Under the pieces are notes generated by a model that was not told where the DNA came from, did no database searches, and was given only the letters and a program-made list of their open reading frames with translations. Shown one piece after another: positions 55,938-64,000 of a stretch of DNA of 64,000 nucleotides. The stretch is from contig NZ_LMFQ01000006.1 of the NCBI RefSeq assembly GCF_001426905.1, positions 739 to 64,738 on the forward strand. Reading direction: 5' to 3'. Within the stretch, counting starts at the first letter, position 1; each line of letters begins with the position of its first letter. Source of the DNA: Caulobacter sp. Root1455. Lineage in GTDB: Bacteria; Pseudomonadota; Alphaproteobacteria; Caulobacterales; Caulobacteraceae. The translations under genes were made by a program, and so were the position numbers.

Positions 55938-56453
55938 TCAGCCCCGGCAGAAGCCGAAGAAGCGCTTGATGTCCGCCCGTTCGGCCGCCGTACGGGCGTC
56001 CTGTGGATAGGCCCTGTCCTCGATCTGGCTGATCAGGCCGGTCTTCTCGAACGCGGCCAGCACTGGGTCGGTCAGAAGAATCTGGCCGATCACCTCCCAG
56101 CCGCCAGTCATCTCGGAGCGGGTGAGCTGGACCGCGTAGCGGCCCTGAACCTTGCCCGAGCTCAGACGCACCGCGCCGGGCCCTGGCTTGCCGCTGTTGA
56201 CGTCGGTGACCAGGCTGACGGTCTTGCCCTTGCGCCCACAGGAAAACATCACGCCGACGGCGTCGCTTTCCGGCACGCCGTAGGCCAGCAGCGCCCTGCC
56301 CTCCGGCCCCGCCCCGTAATTCCACTTCATGCCGTCCGGAACCGGCGCGGCCTTTTTAGCCGTCATCGACATCGGCGGCGCGGTCGTCGTCGAACATGCG
56401 CCCAACACCGCCGCGCCGGCGGCCAGCAACAGCCACAATCCCTGACGTTTCAT
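55938..56453 (-). CDS. Hypothetical lipoprotein
   Basis: The 171-residue protein starts MKRQGLWLLLAAGAAVLGAC, a lipoprotein signal with lipidated Cys20, followed by a Ser/Thr/Pro linker. The mature part has three phrases (MKWNYGAGPEGRALLAYGVP, GVMFSCGRKGKTVSLVTD, VQLTRSEMTGGWEVIGQ) that look like a beta-rich domain, and a C-terminal FGFCRG. Two cysteines (SCGRKG and FCRG) remain in the mature chain. Unknown function. ATG 56453 is clear from the signal peptide; the frame extended to 56555 is not used. Confidence 0.75.
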   Translation of the reverse strand: MKRQGLWLLLAAGAAVLGACSTTTAPPMSMTAKKAAPVPDGMKWNYGAGPEGRALLAYGVPESDAVGVMFSCGRKGKTVSLVTDVNSGKPGPGAVRLSSGKVQGRYAVQLTRSEMTGGWEVIGQILLTDPVLAAFEKTGLISQIEDRAYPQDARTAAERADIKRFFGFCRG

Positions 56454-56603
56454 CACCCGTCCCCGTTCAGCCCGCCCCTGATCTATCCGCGTTCGGCGAA
56501 GATGGCGACCGGACTCGGCCCGGAATGCGCCCGATGGACGGGGTCGTCGCCACAAGGCAGGGTGGAGCCACCAGGCCGGGGGCCGCGTTCAGGAGCGATG
56601 TCC

Positions 56604-57440
56604 ATGAAACCTCTCCCCATCGCCGCTCTCGCCCTCGTCGCCGCGCTGGGCGCCTGCGACCGCAAGCCCGCCCCGCCGGCGGAGGCGCCGACCGCCCCGA
56701 CCGCGCCGGTGGCCGCGGCGCCGGCCCCGACGGCGCGTCCCCTCGCCTTCGACCAGACCGATCCGGCGGCCAAGGTCGCCCTCAGCCTGCCGGCCGAGAT
56801 CGCCAACTATCCCGCCCTGCACGCCCTGCTCTACGACCGCGAGGTGGCGAGCCTGCGGACCTTCGCCGCCAAGGCCGAGACGGACCGCAAGGCCTCCGAC
56901 GGCAAGTTCCCCTGGCGGCCCTACAACCGCCAGGGCCAGTGGTTCCTGGCCGCCGACGCCGCGCCGCTGGTGGGCCTGCGCGCCCTGTGGTTCGAGGACA
57001 CCGGCGGGGCGCACCCCAACCACGGCGGCGCGTCCCTGCTGTGGGACGCCGCCGCCAACCGCGAGATCCAGCCCAAGGCGCTGTTCCGGCCCGAGGCCGA
57101 CATGACCGTGCTCGACAAGGCGATCTGCGACGCGGTGGCCCAGGCCAAGACCCATCGCGAAGGGGCCGTTCCGCTCAGCGACACGTTCTCCTGCCCCAAG
57201 TGGAGCCAGACCGTCCTGGTCCTGGCCCCCTCGGCGATCCCGGGCAAGGTCGGCGGGCTGACGGCGCTGATCGATCCCTACGTGGTCGGCCCCTATTCCG
57301 AGGGCGATTACGAAGTCACCATCCCCGTCTCGGCGTTCCAGGTGCTGCTGGCGCCGGCCTATGCCGGGGCGTTCGGCGGCGCGCCGAAATCGCCGGGCGC
57401 CCCGGACGGGACGGTCAGCGTGAAGATGGACGTGAAGTAG
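56604..57440 (+). CDS. Lipoprotein with a DUF3298/PdaC-like domain
   Basis: The 278-residue protein has a lipoprotein signal (MKPLPIAALALVAALGAC, Cys18) and a Pro/Ala linker to about residue 45. The C-terminal part (ALIDPYVVGPYSEGDYEVTI, PVSAFQVLLAP) matches the DUF3298 pattern seen in RsiV and PdaC-like exported proteins. It probably sits on a membrane facing the periplasm. AGGAG at 56591 favours ATG 56604 over ATG 56598. The next gene starts 99 bp later; a shared transcript is not certain. Confidence 0.72.
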   Translation: MKPLPIAALALVAALGACDRKPAPPAEAPTAPTAPVAAAPAPTARPLAFDQTDPAAKVALSLPAEIANYPALHALLYDREVASLRTFAAKAETDRKASDGKFPWRPYNRQGQWFLAADAAPLVGLRALWFEDTGGAHPNHGGASLLWDAAANREIQPKALFRPEADMTVLDKAICDAVAQAKTHREGAVPLSDTFSCPKWSQTVLVLAPSAIPGKVGGLTALIDPYVVGPYSEGDYEVTIPVSAFQVLLAPAYAGAFGGAPKSPGAPDGTVSVKMDVK

Positions 57441-57539
57441 CGCCGAGCGCTTCTCCCGCCGGTCGAATCCGACTTAAGGTTGCGCTTGTTACGGACCGGT
57501 GCAATCTGGTCTCGTTTCGATTGGGGGGAATACGAGTTC

Positions 57540-58856
57540 ATGCGTAAGTTTTATCTCGCCGTGGCCATGGCCGCGGCGGCGACGCCGGTGTGCGCGACCG
57601 ATCTGGCCAAGTCTTCGGACGGCTACACCTATTTCAACAAGCCCGGCGCCCAGGTCGCCGTCCATGACGCCGATGTCCGCGACTGCAAGGTCAAGGCCGG
57701 CCGCCTGTACCAGCCCGACACCAGCGCGCCCGTCTACGCGCCCGGTCTGGCCGGCGCCATCGGGGTGGCGATCGCCAAGGCCATCGCCCAGGCCGTGGCC
57801 AACGCCAAGGCCCGGCCGGTGAACGTCGAGAACTGCATGGTCGTGAAGGGCTGGCGCGTCGTGGCGCTGGATCCCGTGGCCGGCGAGGCCGCCAGCAAGC
57901 TGGAAGCCACCGCCAAGCTCGCCCGGATGACGCCGCTGATCGGCGCCGCCGAGCCGGAAGGCACGGTCGTGCGGGTGTTCGCCAACGACGCCGCCAGCAA
58001 CCAGACCGCCGGCATGTTCTCGCCCGCCCGCAACACCATCAAGGCGGCGCTCAGCGTCGAGGCCATGGGCGATCCGCCGGAGAGCGACAAGCCGGTCAAG
58101 GAAAAGGCCGCGCCCGCGCCGAAACTGGCCAAGAGCGCCCGTCCGCCGGCGCCGTTGAAGGCTGACCAGTTGGGCGAGATCCCGGCCAACTCCGCGCTGA
58201 TCGTCGTCAACGTCCAGGGCACGGGCGCTTTCTCCGTGACCTTCGAGCGCGAAGGTCCCGACGCCAAGACGCCGGCCTGGGCCGACGGCCGTCCGGGCAG
58301 CTTCCTGGCCGCCCAGCCGGTCAAGGCCACGGCCACCGCCGGCGGCGCCCAGGGCACGACCCTGGTGTTCGCCGTGCCCCCCGGCCGCTGGAAGATCGAC
58401 CACCTCAGCGCCGGCCTGTTCACGGTCAGCCTGTGCCTGGGCGCGCCCTCGTTCGAGGTCGCGGCCGGCGACGTGGTCTATGCCGGTTCGTTCGACCCGG
58501 CCTCGGCGACCAACAACATCGGTCCGGAAATGACCCTTGAGCCCTATCGCGCCGTCTTCCCGGCCCTGTCGGGCCTGGGCGAGAAGATGCGGCCGGCGTC
58601 CTACGTCAACGGCTCCACCGGCCAGTGCCAGGGCGCCTACATGTACGCGCTGGAGACCGTCGGACGGCCGTTCGCCGAGGGCTACGCCCTGGGCTCCAAG
58701 GCCCAGCCCGCCCCGACGGCCTCGGCTGTCGCGGCTCCGGCGCCGGACGCGGCCATTCCGGCCTCGACGCCCGCGGCTCCCGCCGCTCCGGCGGCGACGC
58801 CGACCTCGGCTCCGGCCGCCGCGGCCCCGGCGGCTTCGGCTCCGGCCGCGTCCTAG
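57540..58856 (+). CDS. Exported protein of unknown function with Ala/Pro-rich tail
   Basis: The 438-residue protein starts with a signal peptide (MRKFYLAVAMAAAATPVCA, cut near residue 19). It has a first globular part (KSSDGYTYFNKPGAQVAVHD, DCKVKAGRLY, ENCMVVKGWRVVALDP, residues 20-130), a Pro/Lys linker near 180-210, a beta-rich part (SALIVVNVQGTGAFSVTFER, VPPGRWKIDHLSAGLFTVSL, GDVVYAGSF) and a 50-residue Ala/Pro/Thr tail. The central SALIVV..GRW..L phrase resembles DUF2846-like carbohydrate or peptide-binding domains, but I do not assign it. GGGGGGAA lies before ATG 57540. The next gene starts 7 bases after its stop. Confidence 0.7.
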   Translation: MRKFYLAVAMAAAATPVCATDLAKSSDGYTYFNKPGAQVAVHDADVRDCKVKAGRLYQPDTSAPVYAPGLAGAIGVAIAKAIAQAVANAKARPVNVENCMVVKGWRVVALDPVAGEAASKLEATAKLARMTPLIGAAEPEGTVVRVFANDAASNQTAGMFSPARNTIKAALSVEAMGDPPESDKPVKEKAAPAPKLAKSARPPAPLKADQLGEIPANSALIVVNVQGTGAFSVTFEREGPDAKTPAWADGRPGSFLAAQPVKATATAGGAQGTTLVFAVPPGRWKIDHLSAGLFTVSLCLGAPSFEVAAGDVVYAGSFDPASATNNIGPEMTLEPYRAVFPALSGLGEKMRPASYVNGSTGQCQGAYMYALETVGRPFAEGYALGSKAQPAPTASAVAAPAPDAAIPASTPAAPAAPAATPTSAPAAAAPAASAPAAS

Positions 58857-58863
58857 GCCGACC

Positions 58864-60420
58864 ATGGCCCGGACCCTTGGCCGGCGATCGTCCTGGGCGA
58901 TCGCCGGCCTGGTGTCGCTGACCGGCGCGGGAGGCGCGGTCGCCGGCACGTACTATCAGCCGCTGATCTACGGCGCCCCGCCCATCGTCTATTCCTACGG
59001 CGCGGCGGGCGAGAACGCGCGGATGCCGATGTCCCTGACCGACACGGCGCCGACCGCCGTGGAGGGCGAGGTGTCCAAGGACGGGGTGATCGCCCAACAC
59101 CTCCTGCGCGTCGACCAGGCCCGGGTGCTGACCAGCCCGGTCCAGGGCCGCTTTCGCGAGATCCCGGCCGGCACGGCCCTGGCCCGGGTGGAGGTGGCCG
59201 GATCGGCCAATCTGGTCGTCTGGTGCGACCTGCGGGCCAACACCAAGTGGAACAGCCGCGGCGCGTTCGAATGCCTGACCGACACCAAGGGCGCCGGCGC
59301 CTTCGACCAGGGCTGGGCCGGGGTGTCGGACTACTATTTCGCGGCGGCCGGCTTCAACGTCGTCAGCGCGCCGCGCACCCTGACCAGCAAGGGAACCTGG
59401 CGCGAGGCCAAGCCGGAAGAACACCCCACCCTGCTGTTGGGCTACAAGTGGTGTGACGGCGACGGGGCGGCCAAGCCCGCCCGTTTCGCCCGCGCCCTCC
59501 AGGCCAGCGGCGACAAGCGCTGGTTCGTGCCGGGCGTCTGCGCGAGCGGCGCGACCGCCCCGCTGGGCGGCGGATCCTTCGACCTGCCTCCCCTGAAGGT
59601 CGCCACCTCGGCCGGCGCCGCGCCGAGCGCCCTGCACTACAAGGTCGAGGGTCGTCTGCCGCCCGCGCCCCTGTTGCAGCCGGTGCTTTCCGGTCTCGCG
59701 GACCTGTCCGCCCCGCCCGCGCCCAAGATCGACCGGGCCGTCGCCCCGCCCGCCGCCGAGCTGTCGCTGAAGCCGCTGGTTCCGGCCGGCGCGGCCCCGG
59801 TCGTCGTCGCCGGCGACATCGCCAAGGGCCAGCCGTTCTTCACCGTCGGCGTGCGCCACGGCGTCACCGGCGTGCTCAAGCAGGAGGTGCGCGGCAAGGG
59901 CTGGTTCTTCGACAAGGCCCTGCCGGTCGGCCAGCCGGTCTATGGCGTGCCGATGGCCGGGGCCAGCGAGACGGGCCTGGTCTGGTGCGCCCCGCGCCAG
60001 GACGACAAGCCGAAGGGCAAGTCGCCCACCCGCTGGGCCGCCGCCTGCCTGCCGCAGAACGCCACCCAGGCCAACTGGGTCGAGGCCCAGACGGCGATGA
60101 TGAGCGTCAACCTGTCGTGGTTCTACGGCAGCCGCACGACCAACGCCCTGGACGTCGAGCGCGGCCCGATCGACCTGCCGCCGATGACGCTCAGCTACGT
60201 GTTCGCCGGCTGGAGCGAGCAAGGCTCGCTGATGCTGGAGGTCCGCCTGGACTGGGGCGAAGGCCCGCAGCTGCTGCGCGCCCTGCGCGTCGCGCCGGGG
60301 GCCGACGGCGTGGTGACGGTCAAGACCATGGACGGCGTGATCGCGGTGAAGCGCGTCGGCGACGCCGCCCAGGCCCAGACGCTCAAGCCCCTGCTGGCCC
60401 AGGCAGACGTGGTCTACTAG
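58864..60420 (+). CDS. Exported protein of unknown function with two Cys-pair repeats
   Basis: The 518-residue protein has a signal peptide (residues 1-28, SSWAIAGLVSLTGAGGAVAG). Residues 90-140 (LARVEVAGSANLVVWCDL to RGAFECL) and 340-400 (YGVPMAGASETGLVWCAP to RWAAACLP) are related, each with a Trp-Cys and a second Cys (121/137 and 375/395). A further pair is at WCDGD and GVCASG. This implies an internal duplication of a disulfide-bonded domain. The start is ATG 58864, 7 bases after the preceding stop, so the two genes are probably one unit. Not recognised as a named family. Confidence 0.68.
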   Translation: MARTLGRRSSWAIAGLVSLTGAGGAVAGTYYQPLIYGAPPIVYSYGAAGENARMPMSLTDTAPTAVEGEVSKDGVIAQHLLRVDQARVLTSPVQGRFREIPAGTALARVEVAGSANLVVWCDLRANTKWNSRGAFECLTDTKGAGAFDQGWAGVSDYYFAAAGFNVVSAPRTLTSKGTWREAKPEEHPTLLLGYKWCDGDGAAKPARFARALQASGDKRWFVPGVCASGATAPLGGGSFDLPPLKVATSAGAAPSALHYKVEGRLPPAPLLQPVLSGLADLSAPPAPKIDRAVAPPAAELSLKPLVPAGAAPVVVAGDIAKGQPFFTVGVRHGVTGVLKQEVRGKGWFFDKALPVGQPVYGVPMAGASETGLVWCAPRQDDKPKGKSPTRWAAACLPQNATQANWVEAQTAMMSVNLSWFYGSRTTNALDVERGPIDLPPMTLSYVFAGWSEQGSLMLEVRLDWGEGPQLLRALRVAPGADGVVTVKTMDGVIAVKRVGDAAQAQTLKPLLAQADVVY

Positions 60421-60429
60421 GCCGACCGT

Positions 60430-60465
60430 GCGTCCTTCGAAGCCCAGCCGAGCCTCGAAGGACGC
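60430..60465. repeat. Short inverted repeat, family B
   Basis: GCGTCCTTCGA and TCGAAGGACGC enclose 14 bases between the exported-protein gene and the convergent pccB. It is the reduced form of the elements at 34969 and 39758 and ends 9 bp before the pccB stop. Confidence 0.75.
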
Positions 60466-60474
60466 GCCCCGCCT

Positions 60475-62007
60475 CTACAGCGGGATGTTGTCGTGCTTCT
60501 TCCAGGGGTTGGTCAGTTCCTTGCCCTTCAGGCTCTTCAGCGCCCGGACGATGCGCTTGCGGGTGCCGTGGGGCATGATCACGTCGTCGATATAGCCGCG
60601 GCTGGCGGCGACGAACGGATTGGCGAAGCGGTCCTTGTACTCGGCCTCGCGGGCGGCCAGGGCCTCGGGATCCTTGGCCTCCTGGCGGAAGATGATCTCG
60701 ACCGCGCCCTTGGCGCCCATGACCGCGATCTCGGCCGTGGGCCAGGCGTAGTTGAAGTCGCCGCGCAGGTGCTTGGAGCTCATCACGTCATAGGCCCCGC
60801 CATAGGCCTTGCGGGTGATCAGGGTGATCTTCGGCACGGTGGCCTCGGCATAGGCGAACAACAGCTTGGCGCCGTGCTTGATCAGGCCGCCGTACTCTTG
60901 CTTGGTCCCCGGCATGAAGCCCGGCACGTCGACCAGGGTGATGATCGGGATGTTGAAGGCGTCGCAGAACCGCACGAAGCGGGCGGCCTTGCGGCTGGAG
61001 TCGATGTCCAGCACGCCGGCCAACACCTGGGGCTGGTTGGCGACTATGCCGACGCTCTCGCCGTCCATGCGGGCGAAGCCGCAGACGATGTTCTTGGCCC
61101 ACTCGCTTGAGATCTCGAAGAAATCCGCCTCGTCGACGATCTTCAGGATCAGTTCCTTCATGTCGTACGGCTTGCCCGGATCGCTGGGGATCAGGCTGTC
61201 GAGGCTGGGCTCGGCGCGGTAGGCCTCGTCGAAGCTTTCGCGCTCGGGGGCGGTCTCGCGGTTGGACGAAGGCAGGAAGTCGATCAGGCGGCGCACCTGG
61301 GTCAGGGCTTCCAGGTCGTTCTCGAACGCCCCCTCGGCCACGCCCGACTTGGACGCGTGGACCCGAGCCCCGCCCAGCTCCTCGGCGGTGACCACCTCGT
61401 TAGTGACGGTCTTCACGACGTCGGGACCGGTCACGAACATGTAGCTCGTGTCCTTCACCATGAAGATGAAGTCGGTCATCGCCGGCGAATAAACGTCGCC
61501 GCCGGCGCAGGGGCCCATGATCACGCTGATCTGCGGCACCACGCCCGAGGCCATCACGTTCTCGAGGAAGATGTCGGCATAGCCGGCCAGGCTGTCGACG
61601 CCTTCCTGGATCCGCGCCCCGCCGGCGTCGAACAGGCCGATGATCGGCGCCCCGACCTTCATGGCCTGGCGCTGGACCTTGACGATCTTGGCCGCGTGGG
61701 CGCCCGACAGCGAACCGCCGAACACCGTGAAATCCTTGGAGAAGACGTAGACGACCTTGCCGTTGATCGTGCCCCAGCCGGTGACGACGCCGTCGCCGGA
61801 GATCTTCTGGTCGGCCATGCCGAACTCGGTGCCCCGGTGCTCGACGAACATGTCGAACTCCTCGAAGCTGTCCTCGTCCAGCAGCAGGTCGATCCGCTCG
61901 CGCGCGGTCAGCTTGCCCTTGGCGTGCTGGGCGGCCACCCGCTTTTCGCCGCCGCCGGCCCTGGCCTGCTCGCGACGACGATCGAGTTCCTCGAGAATGT
62001 GCTGCAC
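60475..62007 (-). CDS. pccB: Propionyl-CoA carboxylase beta chain
   Basis: The 510-residue carboxyltransferase subunit has [73 protein letters not shown], and [18 protein letters not shown], diagnostic of PccB rather than acetyl-CoA carboxylase AccD. With a biotin-carrying alpha chain encoded elsewhere it makes methylmalonyl-CoA from propionyl-CoA. The start is GTG 62007 with GGGGAG about 8 bases before. The 148-bp upstream region has a cluster of CAACG/CGTTG half-sites. Confidence 0.93.
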   Translation of the reverse strand: MQHILEELDRRREQARAGGGEKRVAAQHAKGKLTARERIDLLLDEDSFEEFDMFVEHRGTEFGMADQKISGDGVVTGWGTINGKVVYVFSKDFTVFGGSLSGAHAAKIVKVQRQAMKVGAPIIGLFDAGGARIQEGVDSLAGYADIFLENVMASGVVPQISVIMGPCAGGDVYSPAMTDFIFMVKDTSYMFVTGPDVVKTVTNEVVTAEELGGARVHASKSGVAEGAFENDLEALTQVRRLIDFLPSSNRETAPERESFDEAYRAEPSLDSLIPSDPGKPYDMKELILKIVDEADFFEISSEWAKNIVCGFARMDGESVGIVANQPQVLAGVLDIDSSRKAARFVRFCDAFNIPIITLVDVPGFMPGTKQEYGGLIKHGAKLLFAYAEATVPKITLITRKAYGGAYDVMSSKHLRGDFNYAWPTAEIAVMGAKGAVEIIFRQEAKDPEALAAREAEYKDRFANPFVAASRGYIDDVIMPHGTRKRIVRALKSLKGKELTNPWKKHDNIPL

Positions 62008-62095
62008 GCGGACGCTCCCCTGCTCTCTTACTGGGCCTTCACGGCCACCTTATGAGCCGAGCCGTAATGGCGCGAGCTTTCCGTGGCAAGCCATC

Positions 62096-62123
62096 CGTTG
62101 CGGCAGTGCAGCAACGACCGTTG
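62096..62123. promoter_or_regulatory. Overlapping inverted repeats upstream of pccB
   Basis: CGTTGC (62096-62101) and GCAACG (62111-62116) form a dyad with a 9-bp gap, and CAACG-AC-CGTTG (62112-62123) forms a second dyad sharing the middle half-site. Three CGTTG half-sites in 28 bp, about 90-115 bp upstream of the pccB start, suggest an operator. The regulator is unknown. Confidence 0.4.
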
Positions 62124-62155
62124 TTCGGCTAAGTGTTTGAACGTTCGGAAGGGCC

Positions 62156-62908
62156 TTAGCGCCGCAACGCCGCGAACCAGCGCTCCAGCACCTGGGCCTC
62201 GACCGCCAGGGCCTCGGCGCGGGCGACGGCCTCGGCGTCCTGCCCCCAGGTCTGCGCCTGGAAGATCTCCTCCAGCCGCGACAGGTCCAGCGCCTTGCGT
62301 CCGGTGACCTTGCCCGACCGCAACGCCAAGGCCAGCACGGTCGAGCCGAACAGACCGGCGCCATAGGCCACGCCAGCCAGGGTGAAGTCGTCCATGGTCA
62401 GGGCCAAGGCCTCGACCGAGGCCAGGGCGGCCGGCGATTGCGGCGCGTGGATCACGCCGGTGGCGGGCTTCAGCTGCAGGTCGAGCTCGGCCTTGGCCCA
62501 GTCCAGCATGGCGCCCCAGTCGCGCGTCTGGCGCTCGACCAGTGGCGTGGGGTGGTCGGCCCAGTAGCAGAGCAGGTCCGAACCGGCGTAGGCCGCGACC
62601 TCGGCGGCCACCTCGGCCCGGGTCTCGCGGATGCGGTCGATGGCGGTGAAGGCCAGGCGGGTGGCGGGCATGGCCGTGCTGTCGATGACCTCGACCTGGG
62701 CTTCCCACTCGGCCGCGACCAGTTGGGCCAGGACAAGGGTCGGCAGGAGCAGCGGCGACCTGGCCGGCGACTTGGGCGTGCGGCCGTCCAGCAGCACGGC
62801 GAAACCGCCCTCCGCGGCTTCCGCCGTGGCGGCCTTGTAGAAGCGGCGGGGACGTTGCAGCAGGTCGGGCTTGTCGGCCAAGGCGGAACTTCTTTTCAGT
62901 CCAGACAT
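62156..62908 (-). CDS. ATP12-family chaperone (F1-ATPase assembly)
   Basis: The 250-residue protein has ATP12 features: KPDLLQRPRRFYKAATAEAA, FAVLLDGRTPKSPARSPLLL, LLCYWADHPTPLVERQTRDW and DDFTLAGVAYGAGLFGSTVLAL. In mitochondria the protein binds the F1 alpha subunit; alphaproteobacterial homologues are thought to do likewise. ATG 62908 is chosen; the frame upstream to 63877 runs antisense to the DUF1800 gene. It lies between pccB and the divergent DUF1800 gene. Confidence 0.88.
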   Translation of the reverse strand: MSGLKRSSALADKPDLLQRPRRFYKAATAEAAEGGFAVLLDGRTPKSPARSPLLLPTLVLAQLVAAEWEAQVEVIDSTAMPATRLAFTAIDRIRETRAEVAAEVAAYAGSDLLCYWADHPTPLVERQTRDWGAMLDWAKAELDLQLKPATGVIHAPQSPAALASVEALALTMDDFTLAGVAYGAGLFGSTVLALALRSGKVTGRKALDLSRLEEIFQAQTWGQDAEAVARAEALAVEAQVLERWFAALRR

Positions 62909-62989
62909 CAAAACATCGGCTTCACCGCGTTGAATGATCAAACAACGCGCCCAAAGCAAGCCAGGGCGGAGCAAGGGAGACAAAACGGC

Positions 62990-64000
62990 GTGAGCCTGCC
63001 CTCCAACGACATGATGGCCGCCATCGCCGCGACCCGCTTCGGTCTGGGCGCCCGTCCCGGCGAGATCGAGGCGGCGCGGAGCGACCCGCGCGGCTTCCTG
63101 ACCGCCCAGATCCGCCCCGAGGGCGCCGACCAGCCGCTGGGGGACGGCGAAACCTCGGCCCAGCGCCTGGCCGAGCTCAGCGACTACCAGATGCAGCGGC
63201 GCGAGGCGCGCCAGGCCGGCGATCCCAAGGCCGATCCCGTCAAGGAGGCCCAGAAGATGCTCCGCGACCAGGCCGGCGCCGACTTCCTGGCCCGGGCCCG
63301 GCTGGGCGCGACGACCGACGCGGCGTTTCGCGAGCGCTGGACGCTGTTCTGGGCCAACCATTTCACCGTCTCGGCCACCAAGCTGACCACCGCCACGGTG
63401 GTGGGGCCGTTCGAGCAGGAGGCCATCCGCCCGCACGTCTTCGGCCGGTTCGAGGACCTGCTGGTCGCCTCGTCCACCCATCCGGCCATGCTGCTGTACC
63501 TGGACCAGGCCCAGTCGGTGGGTCCCGACAGCCGGGCGGCGCTGTATCAGCGCAGGAACGCCAAGAAGGCCGGCGGGCTGAACGAGAACCTGGCCCGCGA
63601 GATCATGGAGCTGCACACGGTCGGGGTCGACGCCGGCTACAGCCAGGCCGACGTCACCGAATTCGCCCGCGCCATGACCGGCTTCAGCGTCGGCCGCCCG
63701 CGGGATCCGAATTCGCACCGGTTCCTGTTCCGCGACAACGCCCACCAACCCGGTGCGCGCACGGTGATGGGCAAGGGCTATCCGCAAGACGGCCAGGCCC
63801 AGGCCCTGGCGGTGATGCGCGACCTGGCCGCCAGTCGCCGCACCGCCCATCACGTCTCGACCAAGCTGGCCGCCCACTTCGTCAGCGACACGCCGCCGCC
63901 CGCCCTCGTGGCCCGGCTGGAAATGACCTATCTCGACAGCGGCGGCCGTCTCGATGAGATGGCCCGCGCCCTGGTCGCCGCGCCGGAGGCCTGGGACCCC
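62990..64000 (+). CDS. DUF1800 family protein, 5' part (cut by window edge)
   Basis: The first 337 codons are present and the frame stays open to base 64000. The start VSLPSNDMMAAIAATRFGLGARPGEIE and the motif GLNENLAREIMELHTVGVDAGYSQADV match DUF1800 (PF08811-like) proteins, which are often secreted and usually encoded beside a DUF1501 protein; no partner is visible in the window. GGGAGAC lies before GTG 62990. No N-terminal signal peptide is obvious. Function unknown. Confidence 0.85.
   Translation, partial: MSLPSNDMMAAIAATRFGLGARPGEIEAARSDPRGFLTAQIRPEGADQPLGDGETSAQRLAELSDYQMQRREARQAGDPKADPVKEAQKMLRDQAGADFLARARLGATTDAAFRERWTLFWANHFTVSATKLTTATVVGPFEQEAIRPHVFGRFEDLLVASSTHPAMLLYLDQAQSVGPDSRAALYQRRNAKKAGGLNENLAREIMELHTVGVDAGYSQADVTEFARAMTGFSVGRPRDPNSHRFLFRDNAHQPGARTVMGKGYPQDGQAQALAVMRDLAASRRTAHHVSTKLAAHFVSDTPPPALVARLEMTYLDSGGRLDEMARALVAAPEAWDP

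Overview
The window is GC-rich (roughly two thirds G+C), densely coded, and looks like the chromosome of an alphaproteobacterium of the family Caulobacteraceae, most likely a pigmented Caulobacter. The reasons are a TipN-like polarity gene in the neighbourhood recalled from Caulobacter crescentus (uxaC/lacI/uxaA/uxuB, sugar transferase, tipN, cysD, cysNC), an ATP12 chaperone, a DUF2336 protein, the pdxJ-acpS-lepB-rnc-era order, one long RelA/SpoT enzyme beside rpoZ, and many GTG starts with 4-base stop/start overlaps. I see no phage, integrase, IS element, CRISPR array, rRNA or tRNA.

Layout. 1-4.5 kb: hexuronate catabolism (uxaC end, a LacI regulator, uxaA, uxuB) with two matching candidate operators. 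4.45-8.3 kb: polyprenyl-phosphate sugar transferase, TipN, a small membrane protein. 8.5-12.2 kb: sulfate activation (cysD, fused cysNC) and a DsbA-like lipoprotein. 12.2-20.6 kb: an MFS transporter, metG, a 1.3 kb gene-free stretch full of repeats, UrcA, a class C beta-lactamase-like hydrolase, parC. 20.7-27.4 kb: recO, an arylamine N-acetyltransferase, then the reading-direction series pyrE, pdxJ, acpS, a 50-residue membrane protein, lepB, rnc, era. 27.5-34.1 kb: NUDIX, kdsA, a hybrid histidine kinase, spoT, rpoZ. 34.3-45.1 kb: a membrane protein/XRE pair with an unusual promoter, YdeI-like protein, M13 peptidase, folK, NYN protein, family-5 uracil-DNA glycosylase, SMP-30 protein with glpK, DUF2336, NAD kinase and an Hpt protein ending at a clear terminator.

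45.1-47.8 kb holds folD, a cytochrome c5-type lipoprotein and a Tat-exported aldonolactone-oxidase-like flavoprotein, read as one unit. 48.0-55.8 kb is a carotenoid island: crtY-crtI-crtB on the plus strand facing crtE, an ABC ATPase, an ABC-2 permease, crtZ and a small membrane protein on the minus strand. Together they encode synthesis of beta-carotene and its hydroxylation to zeaxanthin from prenyl diphosphates; no crtW ketolase is present. The ABC exporter is translationally coupled to crtE. 55.9-60.4 kb encodes four exported proteins of little-known function, two of them (438 and 518 residues) in a tight pair. 60.5-64 kb: pccB, ATP12, and the start of a DUF1800 gene.

Families of palindromic REP/BIME-like elements sit in gene ends across the window, several within a few bases of a stop codon. 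Functional calls come from reading motifs; no database search was possible.
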